57,905 nt of DNA, taken from Porphyromonadaceae bacterium UBA3318 (lineage in GTDB: Bacteria > Bacteroidota > Bacteroidia > Bacteroidales > Muribaculaceae). Made by a program: the position numbers and the translations under genes. Below the pieces are notes generated by a model. It was not told the DNA's origin. It did not search any database and was given only the letters and a program-made list of their open reading frames with translations. The stretch's first letter is position 1, and each line of letters begins with the position of its first letter. The stretch lies in the NCBI GenBank assembly GCA_002361235.1, contig DESI01000049.1:1-57905 (forward strand), in the 5' to 3' direction. Shown here piece by piece: positions 16,058 to 25,946 of this stretch.

Positions 16058-17302
16058 TTATTTCGTGAGGTTGATGCCGATTTCGACCGTGGTGGTCTGG
16101 TCGACGATCTCCGGCAGAGCCTGGAGCATGCCGGGAAGCATCATCGAAGCCATGCCGCCCATATCGGGATCCTGCGATGCGATAGCCACGATGGCGTCGA
16201 TCATATCCGGGTCGGACAGGATGGGGGCGGCCATCTTCAGGATAGGCAGCAGAGTCTCGGTGCCGAGGTAGAAGCTTACGATGTTGGAATCGTCTATTTC
16301 GGTCGGGTTGGCGCCGTTCTCGTCAAGCCTGATGCTCTTGCCGTAATGGATGGGCAGGCCGTTGGAAATCATGGGGACAATCTCGGTCATAACCTGATTA
16401 AGCAGTGCGTCGATGTCCAGATCTGCGCGGGTCTTAGCCTTCTCGGCCTCGTCGGCGTTTGCTGCCGCGATAGCTGCGGGATCCAGGAACAGCAGGATTG
16501 TATTGTCATCCTTTACGACATAACGTGCCAGGCCCTTGGGGGACGTAGTCTCTGCGGGATTTTCAGCCTCGGTGTCGAGATACCTGGCCGTCACGCTGCC
16601 GTCCTCGCCGAAGGTCACGCTTTTCAGCACCTTGGTCAACGCCTCGGCAGCAGGAACCTTCTGTCCGGCGACATCCACCTGTACCATCGCCAGGGAGAGG
16701 CTGAGGATAGTGCTGATCGGCAGCTCGCCGAACATGGAGGGAACCTTCTTCGAGCTCTGCCAGTTCATGCGGAGTATCGCGGGAATGTCATTGTTCCATG
16801 CGGGCATGTTGTAGGTGCCGGCCATAACGGTGTTCTTCAGCTTGATGTCGGACACGTTCAGGTCCATCTTGTCGGCGCTGACGGTGCCGTTGTAGGCGTA
16901 TGTGCAGTATTCGGTCTCGGCGTTGCCGGTGAACGTGCAGGTGTCTTCGGTACCCTCAAGGGTGACGGGAATGGTGAACGTAGTGGCGCCGGGGATGAAT
17001 GTGGAGGCCGGAACCTTGATTTCGGGCAGTGCGCTGCCCATGTCGCCTAAGAAGCCGTTGATGGGCATCTCGTCGGTCTTGACGGTGATGTTTGCCGTTC
17101 CCTCGGCCGTGGGTGCGAACTCCACGGTCATCGCGCCGGCGGGAGCCTGACCGTCGACCGTGATGGCCAGTGTCTGCTCGGTTGTGGTGTAAGTCTTGGA
17201 TTCCAATACGCTGCCCGGAACTTCGGGCGAGTCGCTGCTACAGGACGCGAGCATACCGATGGCTCCCATCACTGAGAGGTACAAAGAAATTTTCGTCTTC
17301 AT
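16058..17302 (-). CDS. exported lipoprotein, DUF4925-like
   Basis: 414 aa with a lipoprotein signal peptide (lipobox LASC near residues 18-21) and the sequence CSSDSPEVPG, which could act as a surface-export signal of Bacteroidetes lipoproteins. The rest is beta-rich and organised as a signalling-like N-half (TTTEQTLAITVDG, TFIPGATTFTIPV) and a hydrophobic C-half. I think it resembles the DUF4925 family of Bacteroidales lipoproteins, but this is not certain, and no activity is known. It appears to be monocistronic. Confidence 0.72.
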   Translation of the reverse strand: MKTKISLYLSVMGAIGMLASCSSDSPEVPGSVLESKTYTTTEQTLAITVDGQAPAGAMTVEFAPTAEGTANITVKTDEMPINGFLGDMGSALPEIKVPASTFIPGATTFTIPVTLEGTEDTCTFTGNAETEYCTYAYNGTVSADKMDLNVSDIKLKNTVMAGTYNMPAWNNDIPAILRMNWQSSKKVPSMFGELPISTILSLSLAMVQVDVAGQKVPAAEALTKVLKSVTFGEDGSVTARYLDTEAENPAETTSPKGLARYVVKDDNTILLFLDPAAIAAANADEAEKAKTRADLDIDALLNQVMTEIVPMISNGLPIHYGKSIRLDENGANPTEIDDSNIVSFYLGTETLLPILKMAAPILSDPDMIDAIVAIASQDPDMGGMASMMLPGMLQALPEIVDQTTTVEIGINLTK

Positions 17303-17367
17303 AAAAGTTATTATTTTGTGTGTTATCTAACCTTAATCCGTTGGGCGGTTCTAACCTAAACCGAGCG

Positions 17368-17375
17368 CAAAATTA
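17368..17375 (-). promoter_or_regulatory. -7 box (TAATTTTG) of the 16058-17302 lipoprotein gene
   Basis: Matches TAnnTTTG on the minus strand, 65 bp upstream of the start codon. No TTTG was found at standard spacing. Confidence 0.4.
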
Positions 17376-17422
17376 CACACAACTTCTGCGACGGGCAATA
17401 TCAAAAAGGGACAATATTAGAA

Positions 17423-17464
17423 CAAAGCGGATAAAGGGCGATAATGTGCCCTCTATCCGCTTTG
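17423..17464 (-). terminator. terminator of the pullulanase gene
   Basis: CAAAGCGGATA (17423-17433) pairs perfectly with TATCCGCTTTG (17454-17464), and an inner GGGC/GCCC extends the stem. It sits about 50 bp beyond the pullulanase stop on the minus strand. Confidence 0.65.
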
Positions 17465-17492
17465 GTCGATTGGGAATATCCTGTTATCCGTT

Positions 17493-17530
17493 TATCTGTG
17501 CATAATCAGATTATCTGTGCATGATCAGAG
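17493..17530 (-). repeat. 19-bp tandem duplication at the end of the pullulanase gene
   Basis: Read on the minus strand, TCTGATCATGCACAGATAA, which holds the last codons and stop, is followed at once by a copy differing at one base. The duplication leaves the reading frame unchanged because the first copy carries the stop. Confidence 0.8.
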
Positions 17531-19523
17531 CCGAACGGGGAGAAACCTGCACTTCGGGGGAGGTGACGATGCCCAGGGTGTTGTCAAGGCAGATCTTGCC
17601 GTCGCGGGCCACGACCTGCCATTTGCCTTTGGGCAGTTTCACTACCTGGGCGTGGTCGGCGCCGTTGAATATCACCTTGATTTCCTTCCATTCGTCGCCG
17701 TTGGCATTGTTCAGCAGTGAATAGCTGATGAGGTTCGGCTGCTTCTTCGAGTCAATCTTGTCGAACTTCAGGTTCCTGGCAATCTCCTTGGCGTCGGTCA
17801 TGCGGAATGCCGGATGTGCCTTGCGCAGTGCCACAAGTCCCTTGTAGTATTCGAACTGATCGCGGTATTTTGTCTTGTTGGTCCAGTCGATGGCGTTGAT
17901 CGAGTCGGGCGATTTGAAAGAGTTGTGCACGCCCTTCTTGTCGCGGAACACTTCCTCGCCGGCAAACATGAAGGGCGTGCCCTGCGAGGTGAACACGATG
18001 GTCTGCGCCAGTTTGGCGGCGTCGAGCATTTCCTGTTCCGTAGCCCCCGGCATGGACTTGTGCAGCTTGTCGGTCAGGCAGAGGTCGTCGTGGCACGACA
18101 CATAGTTTATGATCATTTCCGGACTCTTGGCGTAGGGGAACCTGGAATTGTTACCCTTGGAATAATTCACCTGCGGATGGTCGGTGGCGGCCACGATGCC
18201 GATTTTCACGGTCTCCTCGTTGCCGGGCTTGCCGGTGGCGAAGCCCGGGTCGGCCTCGTTGCTGTAATGACCCTTCACGGCGTCACGGATGTCGTCGGAG
18301 AATACAGCGATCCCTTCCATCTTCGATACGTTCTCCTTCAGCGCGCGGCGTTCCGGCTGCAGCGGTGAGTCGCCGGCCGTCCATCCCTCGCCATAGATGA
18401 TGATGTTCGGGTTGATTTCCTTCAGTTCGCGGGCCACGCGGTTCATGGTCTCGGTGTCATGGATGGCCATCAGGTCGAATCGGAAGCCGTCGATATGGTA
18501 TTCCTTCGCCCAGTATTTCACTGAATTTACTATATAGTCCTGCATCTGCTTCAGGTCGGAAGCCGTCTCGTTGCCGCATCCCGAAGCGTCGGAATATTTG
18601 CCGTCGTTCCAGTGACGGTGGTAATAGCCGGGTGCGGTCAGCTCGAAGTTGGAGCCGTCGTTCTCGGCCGTGTGGTTATACACCACATCCATCACCACGC
18701 CGATGCCGGCCCGGTGCATGGCCTGTACCATCTCCTTCATCTCGCGGATGCGTGTGGCCGGGTCCGACGGATTGGTGGAGTAGGAGCCTTCCGGCGCGTT
18801 GTAGTTCTGCGGGTCGTAGCCCCAGTTGTAGGTGTTGTCCTGCAGGTTGGTCTCGTCCACCGAGTTATAGTCGTAGCTGGGCAGGATGTGTACGTGCGTC
18901 ACGCCCAATTCCTTCAGGTGGTCGATGCCTGTGGACGCGCCCTGCGGAGTCTTGGTGTCGTTTTCGGTGAACTGCAGGAACTTGCCTTTGTTGGCTATGC
19001 CCGACGAACGGTTCATGGAGAGGTCGCGCATGTGCGCCTCGTAGATTATGGCGTCCGTGATGTGCCCGGTCTCGGGACCCTTGTCCTGCGCCCAGCCTTC
19101 GGGATCGGTGGTGCTGAAGTCTATGATGGCGGCGCGCTTGCCGTTCGCGCCCACGGCCTTGGCCCATACGCCCGGCGTCTCGTCCAGCCACTTGCCGCCG
19201 TGCTTGATGCGGAAGGTGTAGAACTTGCCGTAAAGCTGCTGCGGTACCGAGGCCGTCCATGTGCCGTTGTCGGCGTGGAACGTCATGGGGAGAGTCTGTA
19301 CGGGTTTGCCGCCGCGGCCTTCGTCGTATATGTTCACCACGGCATCCTGGGCCTTGGGGCTCCAGAGACGGAACGCCGTGCCTTTGGAATCTACGCTCAG
19401 CTCAAGGTCGTCGCCCGAATAGGTGGGCCAGTCTATGAACTGTGCGTCATAAGTGCTGTTGGTCTGCGCCATCATCGGGCCGCCGAGCAAGAGTGCTGTT
19501 GTCAAAACTGTGATTTTTTTCAT
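17511..19523 (-). CDS. pulA: type I pullulanase (GH13, CBM48)
   Basis: Hydrolyses alpha-1,6 branch points in pullulan, starch or glycogen fragments. 670 aa: signal peptide 1-19, a CBM48 domain (about 40-130) and a GH13 barrel from about 150. The pullulanase signature YNWGYDP is at 232-238. The catalytic nucleophile is Asp350 (GFRFDLMAIHD), the acid is Glu379 (YGEGWTAG), and the transition-state Asp is near 479 (YVSCHDD). It has no T9SS-type tail, so it is likely periplasmic. No SusC/SusD genes are adjacent. Confidence 0.94.
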   Translation of the reverse strand: MKKITVLTTALLLGGPMMAQTNSTYDAQFIDWPTYSGDDLELSVDSKGTAFRLWSPKAQDAVVNIYDEGRGGKPVQTLPMTFHADNGTWTASVPQQLYGKFYTFRIKHGGKWLDETPGVWAKAVGANGKRAAIIDFSTTDPEGWAQDKGPETGHITDAIIYEAHMRDLSMNRSSGIANKGKFLQFTENDTKTPQGASTGIDHLKELGVTHVHILPSYDYNSVDETNLQDNTYNWGYDPQNYNAPEGSYSTNPSDPATRIREMKEMVQAMHRAGIGVVMDVVYNHTAENDGSNFELTAPGYYHRHWNDGKYSDASGCGNETASDLKQMQDYIVNSVKYWAKEYHIDGFRFDLMAIHDTETMNRVARELKEINPNIIIYGEGWTAGDSPLQPERRALKENVSKMEGIAVFSDDIRDAVKGHYSNEADPGFATGKPGNEETVKIGIVAATDHPQVNYSKGNNSRFPYAKSPEMIINYVSCHDDLCLTDKLHKSMPGATEQEMLDAAKLAQTIVFTSQGTPFMFAGEEVFRDKKGVHNSFKSPDSINAIDWTNKTKYRDQFEYYKGLVALRKAHPAFRMTDAKEIARNLKFDKIDSKKQPNLISYSLLNNANGDEWKEIKVIFNGADHAQVVKLPKGKWQVVARDGKICLDNTLGIVTSPEVQVSPRSALIMHR

Positions 19524-19586
19524 GGGTCTATATAGGTTGCTGACTATTTGTATAACAATTAGAAATCAGTAATTAACAATGTGGGT

Positions 19587-21725
19587 TTACGGGTCGGCTT
19601 TGGTCAGGACTCTGGGCACCAGGTCGCGCTCGGAGGACGCGAACCGCACGCGGTAAGACTGTGCCTGCGGGTCGAAACGCACTATCTCGCCCGTGCCGAA
19701 AGCGCGGTGATGCACCTTGGTGCCCGGGGGCCATACGTCAAGGTGCGTCTCGCCAAGTTCCGCGTTGATGCTGTCCACCAGTCGCTTGGTTCCCTCGAAC
19801 AGGGCCGGGTCGATTATGCCCTCGGTGTTGAGCATGTCGTCGGGAATCTCGGCCAGGAAGCGCGACGGATATTTCATGGCGCCCCCGTCGTTCAGGTATC
19901 CTTCCGACTCACAGAGGTACAGCATGGTGCGTGCACGTGTCACGGCCACATACATCAGTCGCCGCTCCTCTTCCTCGCCGTCCTGCCGCCGCTCGCGGAT
20001 GCTGCGGTGGTTGGGAAACACGCCTTCTGTAAGACCGGTGATGAACACCGTGTCGAATTCCAGTCCCTTGCTCTGGTGGATGGTCATCAGCTTTACGCGC
20101 TCGGAATCCACCTGATTGTCGGCATTGGTGTAAAGGGAAATCTCCTGCAGATAGCCGTCCAATGTCATGTCGCCGTCGTCGCGCTGCACGCGTTCGAATT
20201 CCTTCATGGCGTTCACCAGCTCGCTCACGTTCTCCAGGCGCTCCTCCTTCTCGTCCAGACGGTACACGTCGGCCAGGCGCGAGTCCACCAACAGCCTGTC
20301 GGTCAGTTCCGACACGGGTATGGTCTGAGCCAGTTGCCGTGCCTGGTCTATCAGTGCGATAAAGGCGCGGAGGGCAGGGCGGTCGAACTTGCGTACTCCC
20401 TCGGCCACGGCCTGTCGCAAGGCCGTGAACAGCGGGATGCAGCGTTCCTCGGCCATATCGGCCAATGACTTCATGGAGGCGGCGCCGAACTGGCGCGACG
20501 GCAGGTTGACTATGCGCATGAATGCCGTGTCGTCGCTGTCCGAAGCCACGACACGCAGATAGCTGATCACATCCTTCACCTCCCGGCGCTCGAAGAATCG
20601 TACGCCTCCCCATACGGCGTAGGGTATCTTCAGCTTGAGCAACGCCTGTTCCACCGTGCGGCTCAGGAACGAGCTGCGGAACAGGATGGCGAAGCTGCTG
20701 GCCGACGCTCCCTGCTTCATCTCGTCCATGATGGTCTGCGCTATGCTTTCGGCCTCCTCGCGTTCCGACTTGAAATGCCGGTAGGTCACCGGCGTCTCGT
20801 TCAGGCGCGCGGTGTACAGGTCCTTGGGTATGCGGTTGCGGTTGTGGGCTATGATGGCGTTGGCCACGTTCAGTATGTCGGGGGTGGACCGGTAGTTGCG
20901 GTCCATGATGATGTCCTTGGACGGCTTGAAGTCGACGAACATGCGGGGCTTGGCGCCGCGCCATTCGTAAATGGCCTGGTCCGGATCGCCCACCACGAAC
21001 AGGTTGCCGTGCTTCTCGGCCAGCATGCGCAGCAGATACCAGTCGTCGCTGGCGCAGTCCTGGGCCTCGTCCACCATGACGTAGTTCAGCTTGTCGGTCC
21101 AGTACTCGCGCGCGTCCGGAAAATGGTTCAGGATATAGATGGTGAAATATATCAGGTCGTCGTAGTCCAGGGCGTACTGCTTTAGCTGCAGGCGCAGATA
21201 GCGCGCCTGGGCGTCGGGACACACGGACGGGGAGGCGGGAAGAAGATGACGCTGGATATAGGCGTCTATGTCGTAGTTCTTGAATGCAGCCACCTGCGAC
21301 AGGAAGCGTTCGGCAGTGGTCTTCTTGCGGTCGATGCCGAATTCGTTCATGGCCTGCTTGGCCAGGGTCTTGGCGTCCTCCTCGTCGAGAACGGTAAAGC
21401 TCTTGGGATAACCGATGCGGTATATCTCGCGCCGCAGGAACTTGACGCAGAACGAGTGGATGGTGCATACGAAGTCGTTGACGGCGCCCCGGTCCACCAG
21501 GCCCGCGATGCGGTGTTTCATCTCCTGCGCGGCCTTGTTGGTGAAGGTGAGCGACAGGATGTTGCCGGGCGCCACTCCAAGTTCGTTGACCAGAAACGCG
21601 AACCTGTGGGCTATGACCCGGGTCTTGCCGCTGCCTGCGCCGGCCACGACGCGGACGCGTCCCTCGGACCACTCCACGGCCTCCTGTTGCTTGGGGTTCA
21701 ATTGTACGGATTCGCGTCTGGACAT
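19587..21725 (-). CDS. UvrD/PcrA-type superfamily 1 DNA helicase
   Basis: 712 aa. Contains Walker A AGAGSGKT (near residues 28-35), motif Ia TFTNKAAQEMKHRI, motif II VDEAQD (Walker B), motif III QAIYEWRGA, motif IV DRNYRSTPDILNVAN, motif V LMTIHQSKGLEFDTVFI and motif VI RRLMYVAVTRAR. The C-terminus carries a short extension (GTKVHHRAFGTGEIVRFDPQAQ) typical of PcrA/UvrD. It unwinds DNA 3'-5' in repair and replication restart. UvrD versus PcrA versus Rep cannot be separated by eye. Confidence 0.94.
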   Translation of the reverse strand: MSRRESVQLNPKQQEAVEWSEGRVRVVAGAGSGKTRVIAHRFAFLVNELGVAPGNILSLTFTNKAAQEMKHRIAGLVDRGAVNDFVCTIHSFCVKFLRREIYRIGYPKSFTVLDEEDAKTLAKQAMNEFGIDRKKTTAERFLSQVAAFKNYDIDAYIQRHLLPASPSVCPDAQARYLRLQLKQYALDYDDLIYFTIYILNHFPDAREYWTDKLNYVMVDEAQDCASDDWYLLRMLAEKHGNLFVVGDPDQAIYEWRGAKPRMFVDFKPSKDIIMDRNYRSTPDILNVANAIIAHNRNRIPKDLYTARLNETPVTYRHFKSEREEAESIAQTIMDEMKQGASASSFAILFRSSFLSRTVEQALLKLKIPYAVWGGVRFFERREVKDVISYLRVVASDSDDTAFMRIVNLPSRQFGAASMKSLADMAEERCIPLFTALRQAVAEGVRKFDRPALRAFIALIDQARQLAQTIPVSELTDRLLVDSRLADVYRLDEKEERLENVSELVNAMKEFERVQRDDGDMTLDGYLQEISLYTNADNQVDSERVKLMTIHQSKGLEFDTVFITGLTEGVFPNHRSIRERRQDGEEEERRLMYVAVTRARTMLYLCESEGYLNDGGAMKYPSRFLAEIPDDMLNTEGIIDPALFEGTKRLVDSINAELGETHLDVWPPGTKVHHRAFGTGEIVRFDPQAQSYRVRFASSERDLVPRVLTKADP

Positions 21726-21741
21726 ACGGGATTATGTGACC

Positions 21742-23718
21742 TTAGAAGGACTTCTGGTGTGTGGGGATGGTCACCACAAGCTGGGCGTCGCCCTCCTTGT
21801 GGGGATTGTAGGCTATATTGCATTGCAACAGGAACGCGATGAGACGACAGATGAACAGAACCGAGTCGTCGCTTTTGATCATGGCGTCGATGTCAACGAA
21901 ATTCTCGAACAGGTTCTGTTCGTTGCCGCGTGTTATCCGGATGCCGTCGTGACGGAATATCAGCTGCATCAGATGCGACTCCGGGATATGCTCCGCTTCC
22001 ATATATATGTCGCCGGATCTGCTGTGACGCTGCGCATAGTCCAGCATGTGGCTCAGTACATAACACATACACTGCGTGTCGGTGAATATCTTGAAGTCGG
22101 GATCCGGATAAGTGACGATCAGATTGGTGGATGGCTGTCTGGAGCCTCCGAACTGATCGACGGTGAGATGCAGGACACGGTTGATGGTGGTGTCTTCCAG
22201 ATGCAGCTCGCGGTCCTCCTGGCCTATGGCCGACACATACAGCACGTTGGAGAAAATGGAACGCAACATGACGGCCGAGTCCGTCGATGTCCTGAATGTG
22301 GACTGCGACACGGCGTCGATAGTGTCGTAATCGGAATACTTCTCGGCCTTCAGGATGTTGCACTGGCGGTCCATTATGGCGGCGAAGCGGTTGATGCGCA
22401 TCATGTTGTGGCGATAACGCGACCAATAGTAAATCAATATCGCCAGCAGAACCACGAACACTGCTATGAAGATGATGTAGTATGTCGAATTGGCGCGAAG
22501 GGTCTTGATCTCGGATTCGACCTTCTCCATGCGCATGCGCTCGTTGTTGGCCTTCAGCTTGTTGACGTCGTAGGCTATCTGCAGTTCCTGATATTTCTGC
22601 GACAGGTTTTCCTTGTCGAGGCGATCCATCAGCAGGTTGTAATCGGAGAGTGCGGAAATCAGCGTGGCGCTGTCTCCCGTCTCGCGGGCGGCTGTCTGCA
22701 GCATCAGCAGTGTCTGGCGCAGCACGGGAGCCGGCAGGTCGCGCTTCAGGCGTTCCTTAAGCAGGGGCAATGCTTCGGCATAGTGCCCCTTGGCCATGTT
22801 GTAGTAGAGGTTGACGTCGCTCATGCCGTTGACGTCGCTCGCCACGTCGCGGCTGACGCCTGCCAGCGACTGTATGGCCCGGTAGCATTTGTCTACCTCG
22901 GCGGGTGTCAGTGCCTTGTAGTTGCGCAGCATGCGGCGGTACACCACATACTTCGACTCGCTGTAATCGCGGTATTTGCGGCCTGCATCCGAGTATTTCT
23001 TTTCCAGTCCGCCTATTACGTCCAGCAGTTTGCGGTCGGCTTCCACGGCTTTTTTCTCCTGTCCGGCGTCGGTGTATATGTTCGAGGCCTCGCTGTATAT
23101 CATGTTGCGCAGTGCGTACAGCTTATAGTCCTTGCCGTCCACCATCATCATGAGCGAGTCCATGTAGTTGACCAGCATTTTGGAGCCGGGCACGTTGCGC
23201 ATATATGCGGTGAGGGTATACAGGTTCAGCAGGCGCTGGGTGGGATTCTGCTTGGCCATAGGGGTGGTGTTGAGCCTGTTGATCAGGTCGGACACCGGGT
23301 CGGTGCCATCCTTGATGGGACGGCGAGAGGCGTACGACAGATCCTTTAGCTTTAGGAACAGCAGCGTCTCGTCGCGCTCCTGCGATTTGGGCAATGCGGA
23401 CACCAGGCTCTGCAGGCGGACAAAGTCGGCTTCCTGCGAATACAGGTTGCTGTTAAGGCGCACCGCGTCGAGCTGGGCGGCCCGGTCGCCGGCATTGCCG
23501 GCCACGCGGTATATCTCCTTGCCCGTTCCCAGTCGCTGGGTACGAGGCTGCAGGTCGTATATGTCATACAGTATCTTGACAGAGTCGGCCGATGTCTTGG
23601 CCGTGCGCAATTGGTTATGTAGTTTAGGGAGCTCTACGTCAGGGTTATAGCGTGAGGCACCGGCCGCCACGCAGGCGCCCAGCGTCAGTAATGTCGTCAG
23701 GAGATGTTTCGTTTTCAT
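21742..23718 (-). CDS. membrane sensor-like protein: TPR-like N-domain, coiled coil, degenerate HATPase-like C-domain
   Basis: 658 aa: signal peptide (MKTKHLLTTLLTLGACVAAGA), an alpha-helical TPR-like periplasmic region (about 25-370), a coiled coil (about 380-420), one membrane helix (YYIIFIAVFVVLLAILIYYW near 425-445), and a cytoplasmic domain shaped like a kinase ATPase domain. I see no H-box His in a HExxN or HExRxP context and no clear N or G boxes, so it is either a degenerate sensor kinase or a signalling scaffold, like DUF5112/DUF5113 proteins of Bacteroides. Start 23718 is chosen for the signal peptide and the promoter position. Confidence 0.75.
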   Translation of the reverse strand: MKTKHLLTTLLTLGACVAAGASRYNPDVELPKLHNQLRTAKTSADSVKILYDIYDLQPRTQRLGTGKEIYRVAGNAGDRAAQLDAVRLNSNLYSQEADFVRLQSLVSALPKSQERDETLLFLKLKDLSYASRRPIKDGTDPVSDLINRLNTTPMAKQNPTQRLLNLYTLTAYMRNVPGSKMLVNYMDSLMMMVDGKDYKLYALRNMIYSEASNIYTDAGQEKKAVEADRKLLDVIGGLEKKYSDAGRKYRDYSESKYVVYRRMLRNYKALTPAEVDKCYRAIQSLAGVSRDVASDVNGMSDVNLYYNMAKGHYAEALPLLKERLKRDLPAPVLRQTLLMLQTAARETGDSATLISALSDYNLLMDRLDKENLSQKYQELQIAYDVNKLKANNERMRMEKVESEIKTLRANSTYYIIFIAVFVVLLAILIYYWSRYRHNMMRINRFAAIMDRQCNILKAEKYSDYDTIDAVSQSTFRTSTDSAVMLRSIFSNVLYVSAIGQEDRELHLEDTTINRVLHLTVDQFGGSRQPSTNLIVTYPDPDFKIFTDTQCMCYVLSHMLDYAQRHSRSGDIYMEAEHIPESHLMQLIFRHDGIRITRGNEQNLFENFVDIDAMIKSDDSVLFICRLIAFLLQCNIAYNPHKEGDAQLVVTIPTHQKSF

Positions 23719-23775
23719 AGTTTCGATCGGGATTGAAGTCCTCCCTGTCAAGTGGTTTTATGCTTCTATATCCTA

Positions 23776-23806
23776 CAAATTTACAAAAAAATGTTGAAAC
23801 GGCAAA
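23776..23806 (-). promoter_or_regulatory. promoter of the 21742-23718 sensor-like gene
   Basis: On the minus strand, TTTG (23803-23806) is followed by a 19-nt spacer and TAAATTTG (23776-23783), an exact Bacteroidetes promoter. It partly overlaps the terminator hairpin of the upstream gene. Confidence 0.75.
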
Positions 23807-23849
23807 ACAGAGTCCGCCCATGCCTGTGCGGCAAGGGCGGACTCTGTTT
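23805..23849 (-). terminator. strong rho-independent terminator
   Basis: A perfect 15-bp stem AAACAGAGTCCGCCC/GGGCGGACTCTGTTT with a 15-nt loop. On the minus strand it is followed by TTGCCG then a T-rich run, and it lies 55 bp after the stop of the 23905-25773 gene. Confidence 0.85.
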
Positions 23850-23904
23850 GTCATGTTATCAAGACCGGTCAGCGGCCATTATCTCACCGTGTCATTATCA
23901 TGGA

Positions 23905-25773
23905 TTATGGAATCGTGACTTTGGAGGTGCGGCGGGTGCCGTCGGACATGGTCTCGATCTTGAGGTATATTCCATTGGCCGGGTTCCTGACAGCCACGCC
24001 CTGCAGGTTGTAATACAGGGTGGAGACTATCTCTGCGTTGCCGACCGATATGCCTTCGATGCCTGAGATTTCGCAGTCGTGGTATTCCATGGCCGCGGTC
24101 TTGATGCAGTTTACGGACTCGCCAAGATTGTCCACCAGTATGGCCACGCCCTGAATGGTCGCGCCGGGGTTGATGATATACTCGCCCTTGATGTTCTTCA
24201 CATCATCCATGTTGACGGTCCAGTCGTAAGTTATGGTCTCGCCGGCCTTGATGGTTGCGGGGATGGAATTGTCCTCGCCTCCGGCGTTGGGGCAATACAC
24301 CACCACATCGTTGAACGTGAGGTCGGCTACCCATTCGTCGCCTTTAAGGAACAGATCCCACAGAGGCGAGTCCACGCCGTAACCTTCCGATTTACCGCTA
24401 TAGTAGTTGTGCTGCTTCCATTTCGGGTTCTTCAGCCCGTTGGCGGTGAGTCCGAAAGCCAATTTGTAATTGGCGTTGTCCATATCCATCACGAATGTCA
24501 CCTTGGCCGTGACGGTGGCCGAAGTATGGGCCTCGTCGTTCCATCTGAAGTCGGCCTCTATGGCCGCGGGACTTCTGAGCGCGGCATACTTCTCCCATTG
24601 GAAAGGAAGGTCGCCGGGATGCATTCCCACGGCGCGGTTGATGTCGGAATAGGGGTATGACGATACGGGCACGGGCAGCTTGCGGTCGGGTACGCACGTC
24701 ATCATGCCGGCCTCGTATTCCGAACAGTGATAGGCCATGCCCACGAACATGTCGCCGTATTTCTCAGCCAGATATTCCATGGCTACGTATCCGGCCGGGC
24801 ACGCGCCGCATCCCAGACCTGTGAATTCCTCCACGAGCGGGCGTGTGACGGGTATCAGCGGCCATACGTTCATCATAGCCTCGCCTTCGCGCATCGGATC
24901 CGTATTCGGCTTGCCGTTGGAAGTCTCAAGCTTCACCTTGAAGGGGAACTTGCCAATGGTCTCTACCGGTCCGACAAGGAGATTGACGGTGGCTTTGGCG
25001 CCGTCGACGGCTATCGGTTCGGACAGGTGCAGCGAGCCGGTGTTGCTGTAGTCGCCGATGCTGTACGAGAATGTGATGTCCTGCAGCGGAGCCTCGCCGT
25101 GATTGATCAGAGTGACCGGTACATCGCAGACTTCGCCGGCCTTGACGTAGCTTTCGGCCGGAAGCTCGATAGCCGCGTCGTCAGGGCCGAAATCCATGTC
25201 CAGCGTCACGATCATATCGCTCACGCCGTTAAGGGCCGCTCCCTGGTCAAACCACTCCGGATGCTTCTTGCTGCTGCGCGCCCACAGTCCGTATGCTGGC
25301 GTGTCGGAAGTTTTTACGTAGGCGATGGGGGAGCCGGGATAGGAGCCCGGACTTGCCTTAAGCGACGTGATATCGAACGAATATCCCACCCATACCCCCG
25401 CGTCGGTGATGGTGTACGGGGTGGGGAAGGTTACGTTCAGAACGAGCTGACCGTCGATCTCGCCGGGCACGGTGGTGATGTCGGGAGCGTTGACGCCGTC
25501 GGTCACCTTCAGCTCGGTGGACAGCCACCCGGTAACATTGTCGACGGCATCTTCCTTAACAGGAAGGTCTACCTTGAAGCCCGTGACGCGGCTGCCCGCA
25601 TATTGCGGGTCGGCGATCCGTATGGCCACATCATATCGTTCCTTGAAGTTGTAGCCGTATACGGTGGCGGCCTAACGGTCGGTGTTGTACGTGAATTCAA
25701 TCTCGTCGGCCGCGGCGGTAAGCGTACCGCCTATGATTCCGGCGATCAGAAGACTGGTAAATTTTCTTGTCAT
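23905..25773 (-). pseudogene. Omp28/thioredoxin-fold exported protein with C-terminal T9SS-like sorting domain, interrupted by an in-frame TAG
   Basis: From ATG at 25773 the frame encodes a signal peptide (MTRKFTSLLIAGIIGGTLTA), EIEFTYNTDR, then TAG at 25672-25674, and continues in the same frame for about 590 codons. The remainder has a jelly-roll-like N-domain, a CARDB-like middle, and a thioredoxin-like segment with CGACPAG (VEEFTGLGCGACPAG) as in Omp28-related proteins. The end, YYNLQGVAVRNPANGIYLK, resembles a type A T9SS sorting domain. The amber probably replaces a Trp codon. A GTG at 25629 could restart translation but would lose the export signal. It is a recent pseudogene, a sequencing error or a readthrough gene. 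Confidence 0.72.
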
Positions 25774-25822
25774 ATATCTGTGTTGTTGTTATTGCGTTAG
25801 GATGATGACCGGGTTGTGCTGA

Positions 25823-25856
25823 CAAAATTAATTATAAATCGGTGTCTGCTTGCAAA
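25823..25856 (-). promoter_or_regulatory. promoter of the Omp28-like gene
   Basis: Minus-strand TTTG (25853-25856), a 22-nt spacer and TAATTTTG (25823-25830), about 50 bp upstream of the ATG. Confidence 0.55.
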
Positions 25857-25927
25857 TTAAATGTTAAAAGATATTAAATTGTATCAAATCGGACACATTT
25901 CTGTTATGCGGAAATGAAAAAACGCTG

Positions 25928-25935
25928 TATTTTTG
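25928..25935 (+). promoter_or_regulatory. -7 box (TATTTTTG) of the SusA-like gene
   Basis: A perfect TAnnTTTG match about 98 bp upstream of the start codon. The -33 position (near 25905) holds TATG, a weak match. Confidence 0.55.
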
Positions 25936-25946
25936 CGGAATAAAAA

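Noticed and set aside
21415..23349. Long antisense open frame opposite the helicase and sensor-like gene
   Set aside because: No domain, start context or promoter; the minus-strand genes explain the region.
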